From assembly GCA_026184775.1 (NCBI GenBank), contig JANCYW010000001.1, positions 310,001 through 374,000 on the forward strand: a stretch of DNA of 64,000 bases, in the 5' to 3' direction. The translations under genes and the position numbers were made by a program. Of this stretch, positions 26,401 to 35,810 are shown in pieces (within the stretch, counting starts at the first letter, position 1; each line of letters begins with the position of its first letter). The notes below the pieces were generated by a model, which was not told the DNA's origin, did no database searches, and saw nothing but the letters and a program-made list of their open reading frames with translations. This DNA is from Cyanidium caldarium (Eukaryota; Rhodophyta; Bangiophyceae; Cyanidiales; Cyanidiaceae).

Positions 26401-28407
26401 TTATATCGCTCGGAAGGCGCCGGCGCCGAGGAGTAGATTCCGCCAGGTGAATTTCACCGCATACACCGGCGTGCTCTTGGTGCGCAGTACTCGCGACGAC
26501 TTGTTGCTCGCGGTGCCGCCCGCCCAGCCTGCCGCGTCGGCATCCCACAGTCGGATGCTCCCGTCGCCGGAGCCGGTGGCCAGCAGCGCGCCGCTGCCTC
26601 GGCTGAAATCCATACTCCACACGGCATCGCCGTGTTCGACCCAGGTGGCTGCCCGCCGACCGCCAGCAATATCGTGCACCAGCACCGCCCCGGCTGCATC
26701 GCCCGACGCTAAGTATCGGCCGTCGGGCGCAAACGCCAGCGAGGTGAGCGGCGCGCGGTGGCCGCAGAAGATGCGCACGCAGTCGCCGTGGCGCACGTCC
26801 CACAGGCGCACCGTGCGGTCCGTGGAGCCGGTGGCCACGTAATTGCAGTTCGGGTGCCAGGCGACGCAGTCCACATCGGTCATGTGGCCGGCGAGAATGC
26901 GCAGCGGCGATACGCGGTCGGTGCAGTAGAGCAGCGCGGTGCGGTCGTGCGAGACGCTCACGAAATATCGTCCCAGCGGCGCGAAGCGCACGTCCCACAC
27001 TGGGTAACTGTGGCCGCGATACGCCACCAGGTCCACGCCGCGCTGCAGATCCCACAGTCGCACCGTACCGTCCTCCGATGCCGACAGACAGTGACGCCCA
27101 TCGGCCGAGGCGTGCACGCCGTACACCGGACCGGAGTGACCCACCAGCGTCTGCAACGCCGGAGCGCTGATCAGCGAGGATGCCGGTGCTGTTGTTGTTG
27201 TTGCTGCTGTCGCCGTGTCCCCGGGGCCGTTTTCGACTGGGGCCGTCGGCTCCGGTTTCGCCGCCGGTAACGCCGCCTCTGCGGCGGATGACGATGCAGA
27301 GGATCGTCGGGCGGCCGCGAAAACCCGCACCGCCGAGTCATCACACCCGGCCACCAGCGCCGATCCGTCCGACAGAACATCCACCGCGTTGATGTTGCCG
27401 TGTGAATTGAGCAGGGTATAAAACAGCACCGACGGCAGCGCTGTCGACGACAGCTGCACGCGCGCCCGCAGATCTTCCAGCTGCGGCAGCATGCCCGAGG
27501 AGCGCCACACCTGTGGCAGCGGAATGGATTCAGAACGCTCCAAATAGGCGGCGGCAGCTTCTTCTGCGGCGTGGGCGGCGGCGGCATCCGCGCCGGCTCG
27601 GGCGCGCCCACCACCACGGGCACCGCCCGCATCTCGTTCCGCCGCCATGCGCTGCGTGTACGCCTGCTCCAGGTCCACTTCGGTGTCCTCGATAACATAA
27701 TCCGCCTCGCGCAATACGCCCCAGTGGACCGGAACGCGCAACAGGGCCAACTGCTCGCTGGCGCTCACGAAACCGCCCTCGCCGTCCAGCCCGGCGTCGA
27801 TACCGACGCCGTCCTCGCCCAGCGCGTCGGGATGCGCCGTGTCCACGCGCACGCTGCAGTGCTCGTTGAGGATGCGCAGGAAGAAAAAGTTGCTGGCGTC
27901 CCGCAGGTACGTGACCAGCAGCTGCCAGCCGTACGCCGATAAGCGCAGGTTGTAGCGGTGGCGCAAGAACAGCTGCGCCACCTCGTTCTCCGCAGCCTGC
28001 TCCGGCGTGCTCACGTTGGCCAGCGCGCCGAGCTCGTCGCGATGCCCGCGATCCTGAAACTCGCCCCCGAAGCGATCCAGAAACCGTGCGGCCGCCTCGC
28101 CGTGCCCCCGACGCACCAGATCCAGGTACGCGTGCACCAGCACCGGGTACAACACGCTGTACAGCTCGCCCTTGTACATATCCAGCGAGTTTTCCATCCA
28201 AGATCGCAACTCGGCGTACATGGCGCTGATGCGAGACGGGTCCACGTGGTAGCCCTGCCGCTCGATGGTCAAGATGACGTTGCGCGCCTGCTCGTCGAAA
28301 TCCAGGGCGGCGGCGTTTGCAGGCGCACCATGCTCGCCGGGCGCCACGGCAGAGAAGCCCCGCGACTCCAGGTACTCTTTGGCGATTTGCTCCGCCTCGT
28401 TCTGCAT
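26401..28407 (-). CDS. TAF5: TFIID subunit TAF5
   Basis: WD40 scaffold subunit of the general transcription factor TFIID. 668 aa from an ATG at 28407. The TAF5 N-terminal helical domain is clear at about residues 70-200 (AELRSWMENSLDMYKGELYSVLYPVLVHAYLDL and FLDRFGGEFQDRGHRDEL). The second half holds six WD40 repeats, with units such as GHSGPVYGVHASADGRH, GHMTDVDCVAWHPNCNYVATGSTDRTVRLWD and DAVWSMDFSRGSGALLATGSGDGSIRLWD. No LisH motif was made out at the very start. Divergent from the CAP-H2 gene. Confidence 0.93.
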   Translation of the reverse strand: MQNEAEQIAKEYLESRGFSAVAPGEHGAPANAAALDFDEQARNVILTIERQGYHVDPSRISAMYAELRSWMENSLDMYKGELYSVLYPVLVHAYLDLVRRGHGEAAARFLDRFGGEFQDRGHRDELGALANVSTPEQAAENEVAQLFLRHRYNLRLSAYGWQLLVTYLRDASNFFFLRILNEHCSVRVDTAHPDALGEDGVGIDAGLDGEGGFVSASEQLALLRVPVHWGVLREADYVIEDTEVDLEQAYTQRMAAERDAGGARGGGRARAGADAAAAHAAEEAAAAYLERSESIPLPQVWRSSGMLPQLEDLRARVQLSSTALPSVLFYTLLNSHGNINAVDVLSDGSALVAGCDDSAVRVFAAARRSSASSSAAEAALPAAKPEPTAPVENGPGDTATAATTTTAPASSLISAPALQTLVGHSGPVYGVHASADGRHCLSASEDGTVRLWDLQRGVDLVAYRGHSYPVWDVRFAPLGRYFVSVSHDRTALLYCTDRVSPLRILAGHMTDVDCVAWHPNCNYVATGSTDRTVRLWDVRHGDCVRIFCGHRAPLTSLAFAPDGRYLASGDAAGAVLVHDIAGGRRAATWVEHGDAVWSMDFSRGSGALLATGSGDGSIRLWDADAAGWAGGTASNKSSRVLRTKSTPVYAVKFTWRNLLLGAGAFRAI

Positions 28408-28966
28408 GGGGGCGGTTTGCGGAGGGCTCGGACGGCGGCCAGAGGCGCTCTCGCGGGGAGGCGCTCGGCGACGACAGGCGCTTCAGGATGCGGGACGTTG
28501 CGGATCCGCCCTCGACACTGCCGCATGCGATGGGAATGCCGTGTGAGCGAGGGATGCCAGCGAACGAGAGAGGTGGCAGGAAGACTCATGGGCACTTGTG
28601 TTGGGCAGCGGGCTCAGCCCATGGACGGGGACGGTGTGCAAGCTGCATTTCCTGGAGCCGCATCAGGCCTCTTATCGACGTTCCCGACACCGACCGAGTC
28701 CAACCAATTCATGGAATTTCATCTCACTCCACCCACAGCCGTACCTTGACCCTCCCGTGCTGCTCCGCGCTGTTTCACGGGTTGTCGACCGGGCCCGACG
28801 CCCGATCCTCCGTGTGCTCTGCAGCAGCGGACTCCCGGACCGGCGATTTCGAATCGCCAACCGGGCGGACTCGTTCTCCGGCGCTCTGCTTTCGTGGGGC
28901 ACATCAGGGCCTCTGTCCTGACTCCCCCCGCGACTCCACCACCCATCGGACTCATATCTCTCCGCC
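28408..28966. other. Divergent promoter region, TAF5 / CAP-H2
   Basis: 559 bases between divergent starts. No repeat, RNA gene or clear binding site recognised. Confidence 0.4.
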
Positions 28967-30991
28967 ATGGAGAACCTGATGGCTGGCCGTGCGGCCAAAC
29001 TGTTGCGGCCGATACGCGAACTGGCCGAGAACTGGTCGGTGGACGTGGCCGCGGAGCTGGAGACGTGCCTGGCCGAACTGGAGGCGATGGCGTCCGACGG
29101 CGAGTACCGCTTTGCCGAGGCGGCGTTGGTGGTGCACGGCTCGGCCCAAGTCTACTGCCGCAAGGTGGAGCACTTGTATCAGTTAGTGTTTCGTGCGCTC
29201 GATTTGGTGGCAGTGCGGGACGAGCGCGGGCAGCGACCGGGCAAGCGGCGCGCCGGGCGCGATCAAGACGACGAGGGCGACGATGCGTACCCGCTCGGAG
29301 GCGAAGACGGCATGGCACAATACGGCAGCCAATCGCTGCGGGTGCGAGACGGGCGCAACGTGGCCAGTGCAGCGGTGCGCGGGCACCTGACCATGGCCGC
29401 TTACCGCAAGTACTTGGAGGCAGAGGAGGAATTCCTATTCTTGGACGAGCTGGTGCCAATGGCCAAGCCTGAGACCATCGAGCTGGAACCGTACGCGGGG
29501 GAGGAGGAGGAGGAGGAAGTGAATGAATGGGAGGGTGCGGATGGACGGCGGCGCGAGGTCACCATCGCCACGCCAGCGACGCCAGCGATGTTCGCGACGA
29601 GTGGTCGGCGGCGACGAAGGTCGGCGGGCGCCGGCGACGAGGTGAATGAGGACGCCGAGCAGGGCGCTGCCGCCGAGGCGCTGCTATCGCGGGCTCATGC
29701 CGTCGGCGATACGGACAATTTGTGGGTGCAATGGACGCACATTCACGGTCCGACGGGCGCGTTGTTGTTGGACGTGGTGCCGGCCGAGGCCGAACAGGAG
29801 CTGGCACTGCTGGGCGGTGCAGGTGCGCCTGGCCATGCGTGCGGCGTCTTCAGTGATGTGGCGCAAGGTGACCCGACCGTGCCGCTTGCTGACGCGCTCG
29901 ATGAGCTCGGCGATGCACCGTGGGAGGCGGGTGACCAAGGACTACCCGCCGCGGCAGATCCCTTGGAGGTCGACGTGCGGGCGGCGGCGCCCGGTCCGCG
30001 ACGAGAACGACGTCGACGCCGAGCGGCACGCAATGTCGATACCGACCCGTGGCGCGAGCTGTGCGAGCCGGACGGGGGGCAGGGCGAGACATCGAAAGGC
30101 GGAACAGTGCGCCCGTTCCGCCGCGGCCGCACCTATGCACTGCCCGAAGCGACACCCGAGGTAGAGGAGGCAGCCGCACTGGCCAAACGCGTCTTGCGCG
30201 AGTTGTGCGGTTGGGCGCAGAGGGTCGAGCAGAAGCCGCAGTCACCGGCACCCGAGGCGAACTTGTGGGCGCGAGCCAAGCGGCTGCTGAGGGCGCCGCT
30301 GCTCTCACTGCCCGGCGAGGCGCACAATCGTGGGAGACACCGTCGATGGGGCGGTGGCGGTCGTCGGAATCGCCGCCGTGCGGCGGGTGATGATGGTGAC
30401 GGCGATGAGACCGACAGCGCCAGCGATGTCGACGACAACCTCGATGCGGCGTCCGTAGCAGAAGCTGCCGGCGCATCGGATCCCCTGGCACCCTGCATGG
30501 CAACGGATGGGGCCGGACTGCCCGATACCGACTGGCCGATGCCCGACACACCGCTCGATGGCCTGCAAGATTGGCCGCCACCGACGGCGCCCGTGGATAT
30601 GGATGCGGCGGCACAGCGCACCGCCACTTACGAACAGCTCTGTCGGCAGTACATGGAACAGACGGCGCATGCGTGGCGCCGTCTGCAGGTGGAGAACGAT
30701 CTGGTGCAGCGCGTGCAGGCGTGGCACTTGAGTTTGGAGCCGCAGTTTCAGGCGGAAACGGCACGACCGCCGTTTGCCTGGCGCACGTGTCGCGAACAGC
30801 TGTTGCGGCGATTGCGCCAAGAGGCCAGTCCCAGTGGTTGTTTGGCGCTTAGGGACCTATGTGGTGATGCCTGCCGTGAGCTGGTCTGTCGCAACTTTGT
30901 GGTCGCGCTGCAGCTCGCCGCCGAGGGTCTGGTGCACATTCAACACGACGCAACAGCGGACGAGCCGGTGATGCAGTATCTGACAGCGTAA
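28967..30991 (+). CDS. NCAPH2: Condensin II kleisin-side subunit CAP-H2
   Basis: Kleisin of the condensin II complex, joining SMC2 and SMC4 in mitotic chromosome formation. 674 aa from an ATG at 28967. The N-terminal block matches the CAP-H2 family (LLRPIRELAENWSVDVAAELE, EAALVVHGSAQVYCRKVEHLYQLVFRALD). The family's C-terminal winged-helix end is recognisable (CREQLLRRLRQEASPSGCLALRDLC, then NFVVALQLAAEGLVHI). The middle is low-complexity with acidic and basic runs. Its presence means the organism has condensin II, along with the cohesin subunit SMC1 found at 57265. Confidence 0.9.
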   Translation: MENLMAGRAAKLLRPIRELAENWSVDVAAELETCLAELEAMASDGEYRFAEAALVVHGSAQVYCRKVEHLYQLVFRALDLVAVRDERGQRPGKRRAGRDQDDEGDDAYPLGGEDGMAQYGSQSLRVRDGRNVASAAVRGHLTMAAYRKYLEAEEEFLFLDELVPMAKPETIELEPYAGEEEEEEVNEWEGADGRRREVTIATPATPAMFATSGRRRRRSAGAGDEVNEDAEQGAAAEALLSRAHAVGDTDNLWVQWTHIHGPTGALLLDVVPAEAEQELALLGGAGAPGHACGVFSDVAQGDPTVPLADALDELGDAPWEAGDQGLPAAADPLEVDVRAAAPGPRRERRRRRAARNVDTDPWRELCEPDGGQGETSKGGTVRPFRRGRTYALPEATPEVEEAAALAKRVLRELCGWAQRVEQKPQSPAPEANLWARAKRLLRAPLLSLPGEAHNRGRHRRWGGGGRRNRRRAAGDDGDGDETDSASDVDDNLDAASVAEAAGASDPLAPCMATDGAGLPDTDWPMPDTPLDGLQDWPPPTAPVDMDAAAQRTATYEQLCRQYMEQTAHAWRRLQVENDLVQRVQAWHLSLEPQFQAETARPPFAWRTCREQLLRRLRQEASPSGCLALRDLCGDACRELVCRNFVVALQLAAEGLVHIQHDATADEPVMQYLTA

Positions 30992-31030
30992 ACAGAGAGT
31001 GCGGGTTGGTGGGGTAGAATTTTGATGGCG

Positions 31031-31055
31031 GACGGACGGACGGACGGACGGACGG
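31031..31055. repeat. (GACG)6 tetranucleotide repeat
   Basis: Six tandem GACG units 40 bp past the CAP-H2 stop, in the short gap before the eL24 gene. Confidence 0.88.
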
Positions 31056-31266
31056 GATGACTGCCTGTGGAGCGCTCGCCCTAGCGTGCGGTGGGCGGAG
31101 CGCGTGAAGTGTCGCCCATGCGACCGATTCGGATTCTCCCTCTCTGTCATACCTTGCCCCATTTCACTCCGCGATCCCGGCGCCGCTCCTTCCGCTCGGC
31201 GCGCCGCCCGCTCCCACACCTCCGCGCTCTCGGTTCCGCGCTCCGCAACGCGTTCCCTCTCTCGCC

Positions 31267-31659
31267 ATGGTGATCAAAACACAAATCTGCAACTTCTCCG
31301 GCTTCAAAGTGTACCCCGGTCACGGCTCTACGTTTGTGCGGGGCGACGGCAAGACGTTCGTCTTTGCCAACTCCAAGTGCAAGTCGTCGTTCCACATGCG
31401 CCGCAAGCCGGCCAACCTCAACTGGACCTACCTGTACCGCCGGCTGAACAAGAAAGGCCAACTGGAGGAGGAGAAGAAGCGGGTGAAGCGGCGATCGGTG
31501 AAGACGGTGCAGAAGCCGGTGGAGGGCGCGTCGATCGAGGTGCTGCGGGCGAAGCGGCAGACGCAGCGGCCGGAGGTGCGCACTGCGGCCCGATCGGCGG
31601 CGCTGAAGGAGATCAAGGCGCGCCAACAACAGGCCCGCGCGAGAGGGAAGAATACATGA
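31267..31659 (+). CDS. RPL24: Cytosolic 60S ribosomal protein eL24
   Basis: 130 aa, close to the family length. The family signature is intact: TQICNFSGFKVYPGHGSTFVR, GKTFVFANSKCKSSF and RRKPANLNWTYLYRRLNKK, then a basic helical tail. The ATG follows a pyrimidine-rich leader (TTCCCTCTCTCGCC), as is common in ribosomal protein genes. Confidence 0.96.
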   Translation: MVIKTQICNFSGFKVYPGHGSTFVRGDGKTFVFANSKCKSSFHMRRKPANLNWTYLYRRLNKKGQLEEEKKRVKRRSVKTVQKPVEGASIEVLRAKRQTQRPEVRTAARSAALKEIKARQQQARARGKNT

Positions 31660-31758
31660 GGAGAGTGGAGGAGGCGCTTTTCATCGCGGCGCCTGAGGCG
31701 CTAGTGGGGGGTTGGGCGGCGGTTTCGGTGCGTCGACACATCTCTCTCTGCGGCGCGT

Positions 31759-32382
31759 TTACCTCACAAAACCGCGTCGCAGCAGTTCTCGTCGCACCTC
31801 CTCATACACTTGCTCTACGTCTCGCTCGGCGTTCAGGCGCACCAGCTTGCCCTGCTGCTGGTACCGCTCGATGACCGGCATGCTGGTGGTGTAAAAAGTG
31901 CGTAGCCGCATGCGGATCGTCTCCATGTTGTCATCGGCTCGTTGACTGGTCTGTCCGCGGGCCAGCAATCGCCCCATCAGCACTTGCTCGGAGCACTCAA
32001 AGTAGAGCGCAAAGGCGCACCCGGCGCCGGCTTCGCGTTCAAACGCTTCGGCCTGCTCGATAGCGCGCGGGAAGCCGTCCACCAGGATGCCGCGATGCGT
32101 GCCTACGTGCTCCGTGCACGCCTTGTGCAGCAGTCGCATGGTGATGGCGGTGGGCACGATTTCGCCGCGCTGCAGCACCTCTTCGATGTACCGCCGCAGC
32201 ACCGGATCGTCGCCGCCGTGGGCCTCGCGCCGCAACAGCTCGCCCACGCATATCGAGTCAAAGTGAAACTCCTCGACGATCTTGCGACACTGCGTGCCCT
32301 TGCCCGAGCCCGGCCCGCCTAGCACAAATACCAACGGCGGCGCGCCGTGGAGAAACCCCTGCGGGCGCTCCGTCTCCGGCAT
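31759..32382 (-). CDS. Nucleoside monophosphate kinase (UMP-CMP / adenylate kinase family)
   Basis: Transfers phosphate from ATP to a nucleoside monophosphate. From the ATG at 32382 it is 207 aa, the usual length of the short-lid family. The P loop GGPGSGKGT is at residues 22-30. The NMP-binding part (GELLRREA, EIVPTAIT), DGFPRAIEQAEAFE and the lid RGQTSQRADDNMETI follow, with a short lid as in eukaryotic UMP-CMP and cytosolic adenylate kinases. UMP-CMP kinases usually have Asn after DGFPR; here it is Ala, so the substrate is not settled. The frame stays open upstream with ATGs at 32526 (adding MFLAPPN and an Arg-rich stretch that could be an organelle leader) and 32787. Confidence 0.88.
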   Translation of the reverse strand: MPETERPQGFLHGAPPLVFVLGGPGSGKGTQCRKIVEEFHFDSICVGELLRREAHGGDDPVLRRYIEEVLQRGEIVPTAITMRLLHKACTEHVGTHRGILVDGFPRAIEQAEAFEREAGAGCAFALYFECSEQVLMGRLLARGQTSQRADDNMETIRMRLRTFYTTSMPVIERYQQQGKLVRLNAERDVEQVYEEVRRELLRRGFVR

Positions 32383-33367
32383 GATGGCCACCAGGAGGGT
32401 GAAGGTGGCGGGCCGCGCCGTCCGCCGGGATGACCGGGCGGGAACGGAGAGCGGACGGCATCGCCGCGTGCACGCGTTTGTAAGCGGGCACCGTCGGGGG
32501 ATGGCGTTGGGTGGCGCAAGAAACATGGGCAGAAGGTGAATCGCCTCAGCGCCGGCGGGATGGCTGACCCGGCGGACGTCGGGAGTTGCTGGACTGCGCT
32601 CGTGGGTCGCCAAAAGTCGTCCAGTTGCGTGACGAGGATGTCGCCTGATGGTGCGCTTGTGTGACCCTCCGAAAACTCGGCAGTCGGCAGCGGCGCTCGC
32701 AGTGGCGAAACACGCTGGCGTGGCGCTCGACCGGCCGATGCGTTCGCCGTCCCGACCGGCCAACGAACCGACACGAGCGTGTTGCATACGCCAGCGATAG
32801 GGACAAAGTCGCGCCTTAACAACTGAGCCGTTTACGACGCGTGTGCACGTAGCTCACTTCTGTCTCTCCACTCCCAGCCGAGCCGAGCCCCATGGCTTCA
32901 TGGATAGTTGGCTGGACACACCACAAGCCAACGTCAAGCCATTCATCCTCTTCACATTCACTTCGAACATTGGCGATAGCGCGCCTCCTCGTCGCCACGC
33001 TCGCACGCTCCGTCTCCCTGTTCCTCTCCACCGTCTCCCCTCCACGCCTCGTCCCCCGAAAACGAAAGCCACGCGGCACGCAAGCGCGCGCGCGCGCCAC
33101 ATCGCCCGACCGATCCGCAGCATCGCACGGGCCGTCGCATTGGCGCGCACCCGCGCTCGCTGCCTCGCACCCGATCGGCAGGCGGTGCATGGGCCTACAG
33201 ACGATGGCAGGGGAGATGGCAGCCACAGGATTGTAGGTGGTGGAGGTAGAATTGCCGGAGGTTATCGATCGAGGTGAAGAATTGCGCGAAAGTGGAGGCG
33301 GTGGCTTGGCGGGTTGGCTTGGCGCCAAGTGGCTGGGTGGGCGTGCGCTGGCGCCAAGCCGAGCAGC
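32383..33367. promoter_or_regulatory. Long divergent region, NMP kinase / A-type cyclin, with E2F-like sites
   Basis: 985 bases, the longest gap here if the shorter kinase start is right. Frames crossing it show no recognisable protein. Just upstream of the cyclin ATG are a perfect 12-base palindrome CTTGGCGCCAAG at 33318-33329 and a second GGCGCCAA at 33351-33358. Both contain the E2F-type core TTGGCGCC, 40 and 10 bp before the start codon. Confidence 0.5.
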
Positions 33368-34882
33368 ATGCAGCGCAATCGCCGGCGCGCGACTTCCTCG
33401 CGCGTCAGTGGTCGCAATCGGAGCGGTGCCAATGGTTTGTGCGCCGAAACGGATCCGAATGGCGCCTCGTCGAGCCGATCGGCGGCGAGCGGCCGGGAGC
33501 GACGCGCTCGCGCCCACCGCACAGCGTCGGCGGAAAATGCCGCGACCAGCTCGTGCAGTTCCACCGACAGCCAAAAGGAGGATGGCGTCGGTGTGGTCGA
33601 CGCGCTGTCGAACGAAACAGAGCAGCTGCAGGTGGGCGTCGTGGTGCGCACCCGCCGACGCATCGCGGCTCCCTTCCACCCGAACCGTGCTGGTGTAGAC
33701 CGCGCTGCTGCCCCGCTGCAGTCGCGAGAGAACCGTCAGGACGCACCCGCCGTCGCGACACATTCGCGCAGTCAGGCCGCGAACGCCACATGTGCGCCGC
33801 GCTGGGCACCCATCTGCGTGCCCGAGCCCGCTGTGCCGCTGTTCACCGAGCCGGCTCCGTGTCCGCTGCTGCAGCACGTGGCACAACAACCGATGCGATG
33901 GCCGGATGCCGCGGTAGCGGCGAGCGCACCGCGTGCGGGCGTGCTGGCGGCGACCGCCCGCGCTGCCGCCGACAGCGCCGTGGACCCGCTCGAGCTGCAC
34001 TGGTGCAACGCCGCCACCCATTGCTGCGCGGATGACACCGCCTGCATTTATGCGGCGTTGCACGAAATGGAGAGCCGGCGCCGACCGCGGCCCGATTATC
34101 TCCTCGCGCTGCAGAGCCCGCACCTGAACGCGCGAATGCGCGCCATTCTGGTGGACTGGCTGGTGGAGGTGGCCGAAGAGTACCGCTTCAGCAACGAGTC
34201 GCTGCATCTGGCCATCGCCTACATGGACCGCTACTTGTCCCGCAAGACGGTGACGCGGGAGATGCTGCAGCTGTTGGGCGTGGCCTGCATGCTGGTCGCC
34301 GCCAAGTTCGAAGAGATCGTCGTGCCGCTGGTGGACGACTTTGTGTTTATCAGCGCCGAGACGTACACCCGTGAACAGGTCAAAGCGATGGAGGCGGAGT
34401 TGTTGAATGCGTTGCAGTTTGAATTGTGTGATGCCACGGCGCTGCCGTTTCTACATCGGTACATGCATGCGGCGCGGTTGAGCCGGCCGCAGGCGTGTCT
34501 GGCCACGTTTCTGTGCGAGCTAGCGCTGTTGGATTACCAGGTGTGCGCACATGCGCGTCCGAGCCACCGCGCAGCCGCTGCCGTGTGGATCGCCGCCGAA
34601 GGCGCGTGGACCGTTGAACTGCAGCGTGCCACCTTCTACCGCATCGATCCGCTAGCCGAGGAGGCGGTGGTGCTGGCCGCGCGCACCATGATGCACCTGT
34701 GGCATCAGTGCTGCGGATGCAACGAGGGCGCGGTGCACCTGCCAGCCCTGGAACAGCTGCCGCAGCACTTGCGGTGTATGGTGGAAAAGTTCGCCAAGCC
34801 CGAATGGTGTGCGGTGGCACGGCAGCCAGCGACGGGAGCGTTCTCGTCGGCGCTTGCCAGTGCGCTGTCGGCGTCACCGTGA
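33368..34882 (+). CDS. A-type cyclin
   Basis: Cyclin expected to act with a CDK in S phase and G2. First ATG is at 33368 (504 aa); earlier codons open only by TTG. A ~230-residue, Arg/Ser/Ala-rich N-terminal part has no RxxL destruction box or KEN motif that I can find. The cyclin box starts near M257: MRAILVDWLVEVAEEYRF, DRYLS, LVAAKFEEI and FVFISAETYTREQV. The VEVAEEYRF segment is diagnostic of cyclin A over B. The second fold (FLCELALLDYQ, HRAAAAVWIAAE) follows. An E2F-like palindrome lies 40 bp upstream of the start. Confidence 0.9.
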   Translation: MQRNRRRATSSRVSGRNRSGANGLCAETDPNGASSSRSAASGRERRARAHRTASAENAATSSCSSTDSQKEDGVGVVDALSNETEQLQVGVVVRTRRRIAAPFHPNRAGVDRAAAPLQSRENRQDAPAVATHSRSQAANATCAPRWAPICVPEPAVPLFTEPAPCPLLQHVAQQPMRWPDAAVAASAPRAGVLAATARAAADSAVDPLELHWCNAATHCCADDTACIYAALHEMESRRRPRPDYLLALQSPHLNARMRAILVDWLVEVAEEYRFSNESLHLAIAYMDRYLSRKTVTREMLQLLGVACMLVAAKFEEIVVPLVDDFVFISAETYTREQVKAMEAELLNALQFELCDATALPFLHRYMHAARLSRPQACLATFLCELALLDYQVCAHARPSHRAAAAVWIAAEGAWTVELQRATFYRIDPLAEEAVVLAARTMMHLWHQCCGCNEGAVHLPALEQLPQHLRCMVEKFAKPEWCAVARQPATGAFSSALASALSASP

Positions 34883-35109
34883 AACCCCGACGGCCACGAT
34901 GGCAACGCCGGCAGCACCGCCGTCGCCCAACCCAGCTTGGCGTCGCCCAGGATCGCCTCCACCGCCTCTCATCGGGAGCTGCCCCTGCGCGCCTCTCCTA
35001 AAAGTGTCTCGATCGGTGCAGTCGTAGAGCCCGATCGACGTGTCGCTCGCTCGCTCGCTCCTCCAAAAAGTGCCTCGGCCGGAACACCACCCGCTCAACC
35101 TCGATCGCA

Positions 35110-35502
35110 TCAGTAATAGAATCCGATCAGCTTTCCGCCCGCGTGCCGCCGCCGCATCTCCGTGTCGTTCATGATGCCCGCGCTGGTGGTGCAGATCAGC
35201 CCGCCGAACTGCTTCGACGGCAACAACGCGTCGCACCACTTTTGCACGTCCCGCAGCGACAAATCATACCGCGGCGATATCGCCGCCACTTTGTTCAACC
35301 GCCCGATCAGCTGCACCACGATCTTGCCGTTGCGATGGTCGTCGATGAGCACAAACTCGCCGAGGTAGCCTTCGCGCTGCAGCAACCGCAACACCCGGAT
35401 GATGACGTTGCTCGCCGGCCGAATCAACACCTGCCGCTTCCCACGCTTCTCCGCGTTGGTGATCGCTTTCAGTGCGTCCGCCAACACGTTGACGCGAGTC
35501 AT
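35110..35502 (-). CDS. RPS15A: Cytosolic 40S ribosomal protein uS8 (RPS15A)
   Basis: 130 aa, exactly the length of eukaryotic RPS15A. Begins [20 protein letters not shown] and ends [19 protein letters not shown]...GGKLIGFYY, matching the family along its length. The ATG at 35502 follows a pyrimidine-rich leader. Divergent from GPN2. Confidence 0.97.
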   Translation of the reverse strand: MTRVNVLADALKAITNAEKRGKRQVLIRPASNVIIRVLRLLQREGYLGEFVLIDDHRNGKIVVQLIGRLNKVAAISPRYDLSLRDVQKWCDALLPSKQFGGLICTTSAGIMNDTEMRRRHAGGKLIGFYY

Positions 35503-35810
35503 GTCGAGGCGAGAAGGTGAGGGAGAATAAGGGTGAGGCGGGACACGCAGGACGCGCATCCGCGGCGGAGAGGCGCGGCCGTGGCGCCCGTCGTCGACGG
35601 CCTCGTCGCAGGAATGATATGATACAATAAAGTACCTACAGGAGCGAAATATGACACACATGGGCGTTCGAGCGAGTCAGGCGTGCACGCTCTGCGGCAT
35701 GCAACGTCGTGGTTTGTCCTCTACTCGCCGCGCGGTAAACTGCCTCAAACACGCCCTCCAGAGTGCCGCTCCTGGTGCGCTTATGACTCCTCGCATGCCC
35801 TCTGTTTCCT
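35503..35810. other. Divergent promoter region, uS8 / GPN2
   Basis: 308 bases. The uS8 side is pyrimidine-rich on its sense strand, and an AT-rich patch (TGATATGATACAATAAAGTA) lies at 35614-35633. No gene recognised. Confidence 0.4.

Noticed and set aside
32843-33277. Small frames in the gap between the NMP kinase and cyclin A genes
   Set aside because: No start in good context, Arg/Pro/Ala-rich random-like sequence and no family similarity; treated as promoter DNA.
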